From NCBI GenBank assembly GCA_963662155.1, contig OY759263.1, positions 30,875,023 to 30,939,022 on the forward strand: a stretch of 64,000 nt of DNA. The letters run 5' to 3'. Origin of the DNA: Lamellibrachia columna. Taxonomy: Eukaryota; Annelida; Polychaeta; Sabellida; Siboglinidae. Positions 24,618 to 35,745 of this stretch are shown here, piece after piece. The position numbers and the translations under genes are program-made. Under the pieces are notes generated by a model. It was not told the DNA's origin. It saw only the letters and a list, made by a program, of their open reading frames with translations, and searched no databases. Positions within the stretch are counted from its first letter, which is position 1, and each line of letters starts with the position of its first letter.

Positions 24618-24870
24618 CTGTAGCGCCGTGGCGCGAACATCGGACTCGCAATCGAGAGAACCCGGGTTCGAATACTCTTGTTCCCGTTTCGAAGGTAGAG
24701 CAATTTCGTTCACTCCGCGTTGCCTCCGTTCATTCAGCTGCATACATCAGCAGTGGATATGTAGACGAATAGTCTTCGCGCAGTCAGTGTAGCGTGGCTG
24801 AACGCTTCCCGGAGCAGTTGAGTTGGTGTTGGAGTGAACATGTCTGCCAGGTGTTGAGTTTTGAGCGGTC
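24618..24870 (+). mobile_element. tRNA-derived SINE
   Basis: tRNA-like head with A-box-like gtggcgcgaacatcgg and B-box-like gggttcgaatact (24663-24675). Then a gcaatttcgttcactc block and the conserved core gacgaatagtcttcgcgcag, gtggctgaacgcttccc, shared with 4671-4737 and 55185-55250. The longest copy that links head and core, so it defines the family in this window. Confidence 0.82.
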
Positions 24871-25230
24871 CTAGGGACTGGATTCTTAAAACATCTCTCT
24901 CCTCATTCTCACTATCATTGTTTCCTCCTCATACGTTGCCTCCACACTGCTGACTTCTGCTTCTTTCCCTCGTCCACATCTTAATTTCAATACTAAGTCC
25001 CCCCCACTATCGCTGTTTCCTCCTCATACGCTGCCTCCATTCTGCTTCTTTCCCTCATCCACGTCTTAATTTCAATGCTAGGTCCCCTGACACTGTGTAA
25101 AATGCAACTTTTGTCTAGGCCATTGTAGCGAATAATACGACCCCTTTTGAACTATGGTTATTACGATGAATAACAATCAACACCCCAATCACGCAGAATC
25201 TTTGTTCTCGTTAGTCGTTTGGTGTGGTTC
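24871..25230. other. intergenic with an internal duplication
   Basis: A pyrimidine-rich stretch in which tcgctgtttcctcctcatacg and the following 70 bases repeat (24915-24995 and 25010-25090) with changes. No gene seen. Confidence 0.5.
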
Positions 25231-25810
25231 CGTTCAAGCACTGTAGCCGTTCAAGCACTGTAGCCGTTCAAGCACTGCAGCCGTCCAAGCACTGCAGCCG
25301 TTCAAGCACTGTAGCCGTCCAAGCACTGTAGCCGCCCTGGCACTGTTAGCCGTCCAAGCACTATAACCGCCCAAGCACTGTAGCCGTCCAAGCAATGTAG
25401 CCATCCAAGCACTGTAGCCGTCCAAGCACTGTAGCCGTCCAAGCACTGTAGCCGTTCAAGCACCGTAGCCGTCCAAGCACCGTAGCCGTCCAAGCACCGC
25501 AGCCGTCCAAGCACTGTAGCCGTCCAAGCACTGTAGCCGTTCAAGCACTGTAGCCGTCCAAGCACTGTAGCCGTTCAAGCACTGTAGCCGTCCAAGCACT
25601 GTAGCCGTCCAAGCACTGCAGCCGTCCAAGCACTGTAGCCGTCCAAGCACTGTAGCCGTCCAAGCACTGAAGCCGTCCAAGCACTGTAGCCGTCCAAGCA
25701 TTGTAGCCGTCCAAGCACTGTAGCCGTCCAAGCACTGCAGCCGTCCAAGCACTGCAGCCGTCCAAGCACTGCAGCCGTTCAAGCACTGTAGCCGTCCAAG
25801 CACTGTAGCC
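25231..25810. repeat. 17-bp minisatellite, about 34 copies
   Basis: Unit gtagccgtccaagcact, period 17. Most variation is cc/tt (gtccaag or gttcaag) and gta/gca. The - strand is free of stops in all units, which produces several overlapping LGRLQCLDGYSAWTA-type frames; these are artefacts. Confidence 0.95.
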
Positions 25811-27297
25811 GACGTCGTCGGTGCTTGTGCCTTTCTCTTCCACACCCTGATACCCTGCCTTTTCAGTACATTTCTGTCCATCTTAAGGTCGCTCTTCCTC
25901 TTCTCCTTTTATCACTCTCTTCTGTTATCCCTACTATCTTTGGCATTCTTTTATCGCCCATTATTTTGACAAGGGTTGTCCATTTCAATTTGTTCCCATC
26001 CCGCACGCGCGCACACATACGTACGCACGTAAACACACGCTCATACCCGTGCACGTAAAGACACATGCACGAGTGCATTTGAGAACATAGAATTAAATTT
26101 ATTACAGTATTTCGTACACCGCTTTTGTTCCGTTTACACTTATCATAATAACGTAACTGTGCACTGTCAATTTATTGCAAATAAGCAGTAAATCATCATT
26201 ACTTTTGTTCTACGGGAAACAGCAGCAAAACGACTACACGTTTTGCATTAACATAATAAATTAGTTACACATACAGTGCTGTAATAAATCTAACAACTGG
26301 CTAATATACACACAATACTATAGCGTAAACTTGATAAAGTATGATTTCATCTGCATGTGTTGACATCATTAAGTATTAATACTAGTGTTCTTGACTGCGG
26401 TTTTAATACGATTGCTATAAACTACACGTAAATCTGTATGCAACACATCAATTCATCTCATATTTTATATACAAAACAGCATTTCTTTTGAGACGTATTG
26501 TTGTCTAGCGGAACTGACAAACAGCGAATAACCAGAATTAATGACACTGGTGATTATTAAAAACTAAATATAGGACTAAGTTTTATTATCTTAACAAATA
26601 TCTACTTGTTGCTACCTTATTCCACATCATTTGATGGCGCTGCCGTCACATCATTATAACATTGCGCTTTACATCTGTGTAGGTTGCACATTTGCATAAT
26701 TAAATGGGATTCATATCGTCTGATTGTTAACATAATTACATATATCTTGCCTATTACCGTTGTGATTTTGCCATTGTTTGTACTAGCAAAAATGCCCACC
26801 CTCCGGACGGGATAATTTAGTAGTTCGTTTAAAAAAAAATCAGAACACACAACATTATCACGGAAATATCCATCTATCATAATTTGGTAGGCCCGACTTG
26901 GTACTGCCATCTTCTTTCCAACTCTCGAAATTGCGACGCAAAACTGGCAGTTAGAGTAACGTCTAGCCTTACCCTTGTATTACGTAGCTGTGGACAATCG
27001 AAGAAAAGACGAACGACGTTGTCAACAATTGTTGTACGTAATTGTTCGCATAACGTTGCGGACAAGTGTACATAATAACTACTAAACAGGGCAATTCAAA
27101 TGTTCATAGAAAAGGTAATAGCTGGGTGAATTTCGAAAAAAATAAAACTGAGACGACCCGAGATGCAAGCGTATAGGAGTAGTATAATACACAAACATAC
27201 AAAATATACACTTGCTCGATCATAATAAGATGGAATGTTTTTAGATAAGGGTTGTGTATCACAACCAGTATTGTAGGTTTGTATCTTCCAAGGACAG
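25811..27297. other. intergenic; may include the Ly6 3' UTR
   Basis: No exons supported. The stretch below 27298 downstream of the Ly6 stop has no nearby canonical signal on the - strand; candidates are TTTATT at about 26581 and 26097. CA-rich sequence at 26010-26075. Confidence 0.35.
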
Positions 27298-27525
27298 CTA
27301 ACGCATAATCATAACCGCAAATGCGGACGCAACTAAAGCGCACGCGATAGTGGCGCACCTGGCGAATGGGACGGGTGCGAATTGGTTGGCGCCGTTGCAC
27401 AGGTCAGTGTTGCAACAACTTTGGTGCATCGTGAGAGGTTTGACGAGGACTGGACCATCCGTACACGAATCGCGCGAACAGCCTCTCTCGACGTACGTAA
27501 CACCGTCCCTTGCATACGTCCTTTT
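27298..27525 (-). CDS. last exon of the Ly6-like gene
   Basis: 75 codons and stop TAG (27298-27300). Holds cysteines 6-10, including the adjacent pair and DLCN, and the C-terminal hydrophobic segment. Confidence 0.85.
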   Translation of the reverse strand, partial: KRTYARDGVTYVERGCSRDSCTDGPVLVKPLTMHQSCCNTDLCNGANQFAPVPFARCATIACALVASAFAVMIMR

Positions 27526-29550
27526 CTGCAAAGACGCGATGATTATAGTCACCGGTGCAGTTTCGCCTCACGCCAGATGTTGCCTCATTTTGTGATCTCA
27601 CATTAGACACGTCATTGATTCAATATAAAATCATATCTAGGTCACTGGGAGTATAAATGTCTGACAAAGGTAACCTTTTCGAAAGAAAATGATGCATATT
27701 TTCGTATATCTAGTTCGATGTTAATTGCCAGGTGGAACTACTGGTACGACACATCGGTGCATTTTGTAAATGCGCCATATTTCAGCAACTGTTCGTAATA
27801 ATCACTACAGGAAATTTAATCGAACGGCCTCGTAATTTTGATACATTTAATGCATTGCATATTACCGTACAGTGAGGCTTCGAAGACGTTCTTTCTTTTA
27901 AGACAAGTTAGCCTCGCTTAGGCCTTGGCTTAGCCTTAGGCTTAGCCTTAGCTTAGCCTTAGGCCTTAGCCTTAGGCTTAGCCTTGCACTCGATAGAATC
28001 ATAGATTAAATCACTGGTAGTTGTTTCGAATATTGATTCCATGCGCAAAAGCGTCTTCAGATGTGTGTGAAAACGGCACATTATATTACATAAGGCAAAA
28101 CCCACACCAACCAGTATACAACATAAACAGAAGCGTAGCCTATACTTGGAATGTACGGCGATTTTCATTGGTTAACTGATACGGGGATAATTCGGGGTTA
28201 GTTTCGAATAATTAAAATGCATAAATGTCCTAACATATCTCAGTGTACATCTAAATTAACAGAGATATACTTCATGTTTGAATCTTTATTCCTGTGGTAT
28301 GTATGCCTACCGTCAGAAATTACATAAAACGTACGGGAATTTGACAGACCAAGGCAATACTATACTCAGATAAAACCGCTAAATTAGGCCTACACCTTTA
28401 AACGTGAAGAATTTTTTAGTGTGTCAAAGTCTGCCACAAAGCGATATCTAGATATTTTACCAGAAATTTTTTTTATTTCCTCGCCACAATGGTGTATTTT
28501 CGAAAATATTAAGGGATGAAAAATCAAATAAAATTACAATAAGTTTTGCATGAATATTATTTTTAACAAATAAAGGTGTACTAAACGCTAATAAATGTAC
28601 TGTCGCAATGCCCCGTAAAACAGGACTTCTGTCAACCAATGAAAAACGTTGTACATTTCACATTATAGGGCTTCTGCGATCCATCTACCTTAACCCACAT
28701 GAGCGGGTTCCTATGGTGACTTGTGGTATGTATTGTGTATTTAAATACCTTATATTTCTTTCGAAACTACAAACTAGCTCCACGTTGATACTCTTGGTCG
28801 TGAGTTGGGCTCACACTGTGTACACATTAGGAGAGAATTAGTACTTCAATTGAAGCTATGTTGAACAGTGATTTAAACGACTCAGATTTTGGTAATTTTA
28901 ATAGGTGCTTGATTTTATTTGAAATTACCTCTAGAGAACCCATTTTACCAGAAAACTTGAATTACAGAACCCATGTATTGACACTTTCTAATTGCTAGGC
29001 AAGAGTCTTCGAAACTATGCCATGTCATTTGTGTGACCAACACTAACTACTATAGTGTTAAAAACGGTCGTCATACATGTGAGGTTTGATGAGAAGACTG
29101 TAAAATGTCAGAGCAATCCGTTGAGAGAAAGTGGCCACTCACACAATACAAAGTATATCATTATGCATACATATACGTATACACATGTGTACGTGCGTGT
29201 GTATGTTTTTTATTTGTATATAGCACCATATGACATAATTGTCTGGATTTTATATTCTATCATTATAATTGTTTATGTAATATTTCAATTTTTATTATTT
29301 ATAGCACCATATGATATAATTTTCTACATTTTATATATGCCTATTTTTTTCATAGTACCATAATTGTTTTATGTATTATTATTATTTTATTATTATTGTT
29401 TACTATTAGCATGTACAGCACCAACAAATATCGTTGTATAGATTTGGTGCTATATAAATGAATACATATTAATATGTATTTATGTATATATGCATGTATG
29501 TATGCATGTATGTATGTATGTGTATGTATATATATATATGTATATATATG

Positions 29551-29621
<71 letters not shown>

Positions 29622-29755
29622 TTATATATGTATGTATATATATATATAATATATTCATATATATATATATGAATATATTTTATATATATATATATATACA
29701 TGTGTATATATATATATATACTCAACATTTCCCATATATATATATATATATATAC

Positions 29756-29845
<90 letters not shown>

Positions 29846-30779
29846 TCAACATTTCAATCTATATGTAATGCAATATTTCATAAACTACTGATATGATTTT
29901 CATAAAATTATGACTTTCATCAGAGAAGTTTATTCACTAAGAAAGATCGCTCATTCAAGAGGTTAGGATTATCTAACCCTAACCCAAGCCCTATATAACT
30001 AACCCAAACACTAACCAGTTGATTGAGCTAACTTTTCAGGGAATAAACCGTGTGTGGTGTATAGGTAAAAGTAAAAAAATTCAATATGAAAATCGGTTCA
30101 GTAGTTTTCGGAGTTAATTTAATCTTAGATTTTGTGCCGTATCAGCTGTCACTTCCTCTGAACGGATTGCTCTGAAATGGTAACACAGTTGTCTTCTCAG
30201 CAAATCTCACATTTTCAACCCATATGCATGGTTGTTCGAAGAAATATTTTTCCCATACAACAATTGACTACTCTACAGACTATTTATTAACCCTTTACTG
30301 TAAAGGGTCTTTAATTTTTGACATCATCATTCTTATTACATTTACTGTAAATGGCCTTAACATTATGGCATCATTTGTATCCGCAATCCTGACTTATTAC
30401 CCTTTGTAGTAGTAGTAGTAGTAGTGGTATTGGTAGTGGTAGTGATTGTTGCTATTGTTGTCATGATCAGTGCGACAATGTATTCAATGTGAACTCAGTG
30501 TCAGTGAGGGCAGAAAATGCACGCACGCGCAACATCTTTCGAACAATGACTAATTGTACCCTTTGTAAACGGAACAATGTTTGTGTTGGTATCCGAAATA
30601 AAAGACTAGTAGTGTAAGCTATAAAAGTGTCCTTACGAAGCAGTCGTAGCCGCAGTCTACTTGGCGTATATTGTTTCCATTCGTAAATTCGCCACACTCC
30701 GTAATTCCTGTATTCAAGTCGAGGTCTGGCGACGAGTGTGACGTGTATGCGCAGACGTAGCATAACCTCAGTTTCGTAT
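27298..30779 (-). CDS. Ly6/uPAR three-finger, probably GPI-anchored protein
   Basis: Two - strand exons join in phase 0: 30779-30637 ending TTC|GTAAGG, and 27525-27298 beginning after TTTGCAG, stop TAG. The product has the ten-cysteine three-finger pattern: [19 protein letters not shown], then [10 protein letters not shown] and finally [11 protein letters not shown], the hallmark CCxTDxCN end. A hydrophobic tail ([20 protein letters not shown]) ends the protein without a cytoplasmic part, as for GPI signals; the anchor site would lie near NGAN. Such proteins sit on the outer cell surface and bind receptors, channels or other ligands; the ligand here is unknown. Exon 2 starts after TTCCTAG in phase 1, so a signal-peptide exon must lie at higher coordinates and was not found. 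The 3.1-kb intron holds AT arrays and a LINE tail. Confidence 0.85.
27903..27990. repeat. short degenerate repeat of (CTTAGC)-like units
   Basis: Imperfect tandem of ccttaggcttag and gccttagc. Located in the Ly6 intron. Confidence 0.75.
29205..29470 (+). mobile_element. LINE/SINE 3' tail remnant
   Basis: Contains gtacagcaccaa and, 19 bases later, ttggtgctatataaatgaat: a stem followed by a short repeat tail, as found at the 3' end of several LINEs. An earlier agcaccatatga motif occurs twice (29223, 29303). The coding part is absent. Confidence 0.5.
29518..29845. repeat. complex (AT)n region
   Basis: Several AT runs separated by tatgtatgta, tgaatata and ctcaacatttc-type islands. The island ctcaacattt occurs at 29721 and 29845, so part of the block is duplicated. 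Confidence 0.95.
29966..30020. repeat. short telomere-like CTAACCC motifs
   Basis: ctaaccctaaccc at 29974-29986 and a looser taacccaaacactaacc after it. Two exact units only. Confidence 0.5.
30637..30779 (-). CDS. exon 2 of the Ly6-like gene
   Basis: 143 bp: two bases completing a split codon, then 47 codons starting TKLRLCYVC and ending GYDCF at the GTAAGG donor. The sequence before the acceptor (FTFFLLTYFFL) looks like a signal peptide when read through, but a TTTTCCTAG acceptor and the phase argue that it is intron. Confidence 0.8.
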
Positions 30780-30939
30780 CTAGGAAAAAGTAAGTCAATA
30801 AGAAAAATGTGAAAACCACGATTTTAAAGCATATATTACACAAGCGATTCACTGCTGAACAGTTTCCAAGAGTATTTTGTTTTTAAATTGCGCAAATATT
30901 CAACAAATGTTCAGCAAGTCCATATTCACCTTGAATGTA

Positions 30940-31010
30940 AAGCGCCTGAGAGCAATCTCGATTAATCGGGCGCTATATAATTACTTTTTATTACTTATTA
31001 TTTATTACTA
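30940..31010 (+). mobile_element. LINE 3' tail remnant
   Basis: aaagcgcctgag..cgggcgctatataattac followed by TTATT repeats: a short hairpin and repeat tail typical of LINE 3' ends. It lies close upstream of the Ly6 exon 2. Confidence 0.55.
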
Positions 31011-31129
31011 TTATAAGTCAAAATTGGACAAAGAAAGTAAACATACAGACATTTGAAATGACTACCTTGCAAAATCAGTATCCAGTATCATCGTCAACAA
31101 CATTATAACAATCATCATCGTCCACGTGG

Positions 31130-31535
31130 TATTACAGTCAAACCTCGTCAAGTGACCACCTGCATGAAGAGACCACTTGTCATTAACGACCACAGTCAAC
31201 TCCTCCCGAAGTACCACCTGCATTAAGAGACCACTTGTCATTAACGACCACAGTCAACTCCTCCCGAAGTACCACCTGCATGAAGAGACCACCTGTCATT
31301 AACGTCCACAGTCAACTCTTCCCGAAGTACCACCTGTATTAAGAGACCACCTGTCATTAACGTCCACAGTCAACTCCTCCCGAAGTACCACCTGCATTAA
31401 GAGACCACCTGTCATTAACGTCCACAGTCAACTCCTCCCGAAGTACCACCTGTATTAAGAGATGACCTGTCATTAACGACCACAGTCAACTCCTCCCGAA
31501 GTACCACCTGCATTAAGATATAACCTGTATTAAGA
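31130..31535. repeat. 58-bp minisatellite, about 7 copies
   Basis: Units hold cacagtcaactcctcccgaa, gtaccacctgcattaagaga and ccacctgtcattaacg; the period is 58 (for example 31191 to 31249). Units differ at a few positions (gcatgaag or gcattaag, cttgtc or cctgtc). Confidence 0.92.
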
Positions 31536-31600
31536 TATAACCTGTATTAAGATATAACATGTATTAAGATATAATCTGTATTAAGAGACCACCTGTATTA
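31515..31600. repeat. 18-bp tandem repeat derived from the 58-bp unit
   Basis: attaagatataacctgt-type units, about five, whose core (cctgtattaaga) is the inner part of the 58-bp unit. The array therefore changes its period at its right end. Confidence 0.85.
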
Positions 31601-32094
31601 TAGGTATGTGGCGTATCTAGAATATCGCAAAGTGGGAGGTCGGGGGGAGGGCAAGCTCTGTCACCCATTAGCTTACCATGCTACCATATAGCGGCGTAAC
31701 GGGAAAATGCTTAAAAAATCAAAAACAATTAAGCCAAAGGGAGATCCATGGCCCACTGCCCACCCACTGATTTGAGTGTATGGTAATCATGTTTTTTTCT
31801 TCGTTGTCGTCGTCCTAATCGTCGGAACCGGGGGGGCTGCGAGGTCACCCCTACTATTTTTTGGTTGGTATATGTTAAGTACATGTTGCCCTCCCCCCCC
31901 CCTAATATGCTCGCAGAAACCAACTTCGGTCCCCCAATAGTCAACAGCTTCCGACGCTTATGGTTGTACCTACCGGCTACATAAGTGACCTCAATCGACG
32001 TCTCGTTCGCGGCATCTACCATCCATCCGATCAAACCAACTGAAACAACGCGAGTAAGACACCTCAGGCTTCTCATTTTTTCAAAACAGAACAA
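31601..32094. other. intergenic, nothing firm
   Basis: A - strand frame at 31729-32100 starts with a mildly hydrophobic stretch. I considered it as the Ly6 signal exon, but the only donor-like site gives phase 0, not the required phase 1. Confidence 0.35.
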
Positions 32095-32545
32095 AAACAA
32101 TTACACTGGCTTCCTGTTACTTATTGAATACATTTTAAACTATCCACTCTTACATATCGTGCTCTATCTACACAACAACCACCCTTCTTGGCTAGTATCC
32201 TGCATTTTTCAAATATCCCTAGGCAGCTCATATCATCTATTTCACAACAACTTATTGTACTAAGGTTAACATTGGAAAATGGGCTTTTTCTGTCGCTGCG
32301 CCTAGGGTCTGGAATAAACTCTCCGTCACTTTGGAAACATCTGTAACTATAGCTACCTTTGGAAAAACTCAAGACACATTTATTCTAAATTGCATTTCCA
32401 CCATAAATCTTCGGCTGTCCCTCGTTCTGATAATGCTTTTGATCGTCCATTTTCATGATTATGCTTAATAATTATGTTTTGTTGCGCCTTTGGGCTCAGG
32501 TTCCTGCGGATATAGGCGCCATAGAAGTTAACTATTATTATTAGT
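32095..32545 (+). mobile_element. LINE C-terminal remnant and 3' UTR
   Basis: Reads LHWLPVTY at 32101 (family signature LHWLPVxxR), LTYRAL, then further frames with an FSVAAPRVWN-like block around 32290-32320 and LKTHLF at about 32365. Stops and shifts are many. The 3' end (tgcgcctttgggctc, ggcgccatagaagt, ATT tail) is clear. L2/CR1-type. Confidence 0.82.
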
Positions 32546-32559
32546 ATTACTTAATAAAA

Positions 32560-32860
32560 GTATTCGTCAAGAAACATCGGAACTAGAGCTTAATCGTGTG
32601 CCGCACCGACTCTGTGGAACTCACTCTCTGTTAGCGATAAGTCCGTAGGAAATATAATAACATTTCGCCGTGAACTAAACACATACCTGTTTAAACTCGC
32701 TAATCCACCACAGCTCCTCAGCGTACCAAACCAATTGTTTACAATTGGGATTGCTAATCGATTAACAACAGCTTAAGTTTTGGTGCGCTGCTGAGCTTGG
32801 GCGTCCCGGGGATTTTAGCGCGATAGAAGTGTTTTATATTATATTGTATTGTATTGTCAA
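32560..32860 (+). mobile_element. second LINE C-terminal remnant
   Basis: Begins near APTLWNSLSVSDKS at 32606-32650 and FRRELNTYLFKLA at 32670-32705, matching the APxLWNxLP..FKxxLKTxLF signature; then a short 3' UTR with gcgctgctgagcttgggcg and gcgcgatagaag. It is a different subfamily from its left neighbour. Confidence 0.8.
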
Positions 32861-33020
32861 CATTTGATATATGTTTTATTTTTAATATACAACATGTCTC
32901 TATCTATCAATGGATTTTATCCGTAATATATGACCACGATATTTGTCACACACTGAAGGAATGTCAGCTGATGGTATATTTAGAAGCTCATAGTCATCCA
33001 CTAGTGACTGCAGTGAACAG

Positions 33021-33104
33021 GCTACATTGTTGTTATTGCTATTAATAGGCTACATTGTTGTTATTGCTATTAATAGGCTACATTGTTGTTATTGCTATTA
33101 ATAG
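33021..33104. repeat. 28-bp tandem repeat, 3 copies
   Basis: Three copies of gctacattgttgttattgct plus attaatag, starting at 33021, 33049 and 33077. Confidence 0.97.
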
Positions 33105-34589
33105 GCGGCGCCGCCTATACCAATATAAAGTTGACCCATTGTTGGCCCACGACGTGTGGTCCATCCCAGCACTGCAGGGCGACATTTCTCCATGCTGTGC
33201 AGCAGTATGGCCATACACCAATTTTGCTATTCATCCGTCATTAAATGGAATGAATGCACATAGATTTTCATTGGGCTGAACGACTATTTACTGGCGAAAC
33301 TGAATTTATTAGTATTTATGCTTAGAAAAAGTATTCATATAAAACATTTTAGAAAATATACAATTCGGCGATGAAATAAAACATGCAAGTTTTACGACAT
33401 ATATGAAGACTGTTGTACGGCATTGATGTAAGCGTACAGACAATAAGTCTTCAGTTTTGAAGGTGAGATATAACGTTTTTACTAGGTTAATTTATTATTA
33501 GTAGTAGCAATATGTCTTACACCATTTCTGACGGTAAATACATAACTGCAATCAATTATAAAATATGATATATAACAATATTAATTTATAATATGAACTT
33601 CGATATCGGAAATGTTTAATTATATGAAACTCCCAACTAGCTCCGTATCAGTAAGTCAATGAAAATGTTGTATATTCCCTCTAATCAGCCCATAAAGCGT
33701 CCCTAGTAAAATGTTGATTGTGTGTGATGTGTAACGTACTAGAGGACTTAATGCTGTACTTAAAAAAGCACATCAAACCTTTAAAATTCCTGGCATGGCA
33801 GTGGACACTCATTAAGTGTTCGTCAAACAACGCAATGGTTGTTAGGTGGCGGTGTCGTAGATGGGTCGTAGGTCATACAATTACATCACTTTGTCGTCAT
33901 CGTCATCGTGACATTTGACCCACGCATAGGTATCAACATCTGCTCACGAAAAGAATGTGCTCACGTATAAAACATTTTAATAACACTTTTAATAAAAAGA
34001 AACGACAATTCGCGTTACAATTTACGTTTCACGACTTATCAGTATATAACACATTTACGTTGAACTGTTGTGTGTCCTGAGTTACTCAGCAAAGTCGTCT
34101 TAGGATGTCCTGACCGGGGACCTGTGAACAATTGATGTGTTGTCCAGAGGACTGGAATGCAACTAAGTGACCTATTTGTCAGTAGGTATGACCATTCTTA
34201 CAATCTGGTAAAGGTGGCACAAATTGGTCTGACCAAGTTGACAAGCGTCACCCCCAGCAATCTAACCGAGTCCTTTGAACGAACACCGCCTGGCCGTCAC
34301 GCCTCATTAAGTATAGTCACCACGTGATGCGGCTGTTTCCGTTGACTTGACTTATGACGTCGCTGATACACACGGACAGGCGGTGATATGTGGATTCGCT
34401 GTCTCAGAGAGTAGACTTTTGTATATTACTCATAATAGAAAAGGCAGGCCTTTAAGTAGAGTTCACGGCGGTGTCGAGTTGCCTGATAATGCGACGCTGA
34501 TACGAAGATCGAGCATATTTGAACCAGACCCGTGCATGCAACGTCCCGTGTGGTCGCGTGGGAAAACCAAAGATCCCACGCTGAGAAAA
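33105..34589. other. intergenic, nothing recognised
   Basis: Mixed sequence without exons that I can support. Small open frames (33055-33279, 33718-33918, 34347-34601) have no recognisable domain. Confidence 0.4.
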
Positions 34590-34735
34590 ACAAGTGTATG
34601 ACACTGTGGGCTCGGTCACTAGCTGTAACCCACCAACTCTACTGTTCTCCTTCTGACTCTTGCCACAGTTCACTCAACTGTATAAATGAGTACCTGTAAT
34701 CTTCGTCACAGGTCCGCATAACTGCGATAAGAAAT
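34590..34735 (+). mobile_element. SINE fragment, head-to-middle part
   Basis: cttgccacagttcactcaac and tgtataaatgagtacctg match, in reverse, 55265-55312 (gccaggtactcatttatac, agctaagtgaactttggcaa). The tRNA-like head and the conserved core are missing. Confidence 0.55.
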
Positions 34736-34780
34736 GAAAAAATACGTTCAAATGTTAACTTGCCCTTATATAACGGGAAT
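34736..34780 (+). repeat. direct repeat, left copy
   Basis: gaaaa..caaatgttaacttgccc, ttatataacggg; the matching copy lies at 35401-35445. The two flank the inverted repeats of this cluster. Confidence 0.75.
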
Positions 34781-34807
34781 CACGCACATAGGAACTACGA
34801 AACTGAC

Positions 34808-34870
34808 TGGCTGGCGACACTCTCGTGACGTCGACAAACCTTGTTGACGTCACGAGAGTGTTGCCAGCCA
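34808..34870. repeat. near-perfect hairpin, 30-bp arms, 3-base loop
   Basis: Arms 34808-34837 and 34841-34870 are complementary at 28 of 30 positions, loop acc. The arm holds acactctcgtgacgtc. Could form a cruciform, or be a very small foldback element. Confidence 0.97.
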
Positions 34871-34910
34871 AACACTGGGTGTGCGAAAGTGACGGAGATA
34901 TGAGGGAACA

Positions 34911-35069
<159 letters not shown>

Positions 35070-35079
35070 TTGTTTAACA

Positions 35080-35213
35080 GGATTCTCAGAACGAGGCTGC
35101 CGTGCATTATCTGGTTGGATATATCACATTAATAAAACTACCTGATTGGTCTAGAGCATTTTACCGTGATATATCAACCCAGATGACACAAGGCAGCCTC
35201 GTTCTGAGAATCC
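35080..35213. repeat. inverted repeat, 48-bp arms, 38-bp spacer
   Basis: Arms 35080-35127 and 35166-35213 match at 42 of 48 positions; the outer 22 bases (ggattctcagaacgaggctg and cc) are identical. MITE- or foldback-like. Confidence 0.95.
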
Positions 35214-35400
35214 ATCTGACGTTTGAATCATTTCGAACGCGACCGAGTACGCGCGTTGGCATAGACACGCGATTGTTCGAACGTTTTGCGTGTTTTCTGT
35301 GATTGTTATGATTTACGTCAAACGTCCGCATCAGTTCCTTCGAACGGTTACGAATGCTTCGAGAAACCGGCCCAATAGCATATTTACAAATGCAGGAAGT

Positions 35401-35445
35401 GAAAAAGTATGCTCAAATGTTAATTTACCGTTATATAACGGGTAT
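35401..35445 (+). repeat. direct repeat, right copy
   Basis: gaaaaagtatgctcaaatgt, taatttaccgttatataacg: partner of 34736-34780. Confidence 0.75.
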
Positions 35446-35638
35446 AACATACTGTTTGTTGATGTCATTCGAGTGCATTATTCCCTAACTACACTATAAC
35501 GTAGCTTGTGGCTGTGTCTGTCTGTCTCCGTCAGTTTCGCATGTATGTGGCTGAAATGTTGTAGGCGAACTCATGAGCCACGGGAACGGTTCTACATAAA
35601 AAAAATCATCGTGCTGGGGATATTACGACGGAACTGTT

Positions 35639-35745
35639 GTGAACGTTTGACGTAGATTCGTAACTCGGAACAATATGAATTCGTAGTTACGTACACGTGT
35701 TTTCTGCGATTGTTCCAAGTTACGTGACCCACGTCAAACGTTCAC
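35639..35745. repeat. inverted repeat, about 36-bp arms
   Basis: Arms 35639-35674 and 35709-35745 share gtgaacgtttgacgt and ggaacaat with one indel. A related half (gtgttttctgtgattgtta, cgtcaaacgt) is at 35289-35325. Confidence 0.9.

Noticed and set aside
24640..24690. tRNA gene
   Set aside because: Same reason: tRNA-like head of a SINE with the shared core downstream.
27903..27990. TTAGGC-type telomere repeat
   Set aside because: Units are irregular CTTAGC/CTTAGG mixtures within an intron.
29966..30020. Telomeric sequence
   Set aside because: Only two exact CTAACCC units; most likely chance or a tiny interstitial relic.
30780..30852. Signal peptide of the Ly6 protein read through from MNRLCNICF
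   Set aside because: A good TTTTCCTAG acceptor lies inside it and family exon structure has a phase-1 intron at this place. Kept as an alternative in the findings.
31729..32100. First exon of the Ly6 gene on the - strand
   Set aside because: Weakly hydrophobic start and only a phase-0 donor-like site, whereas phase 1 is required.
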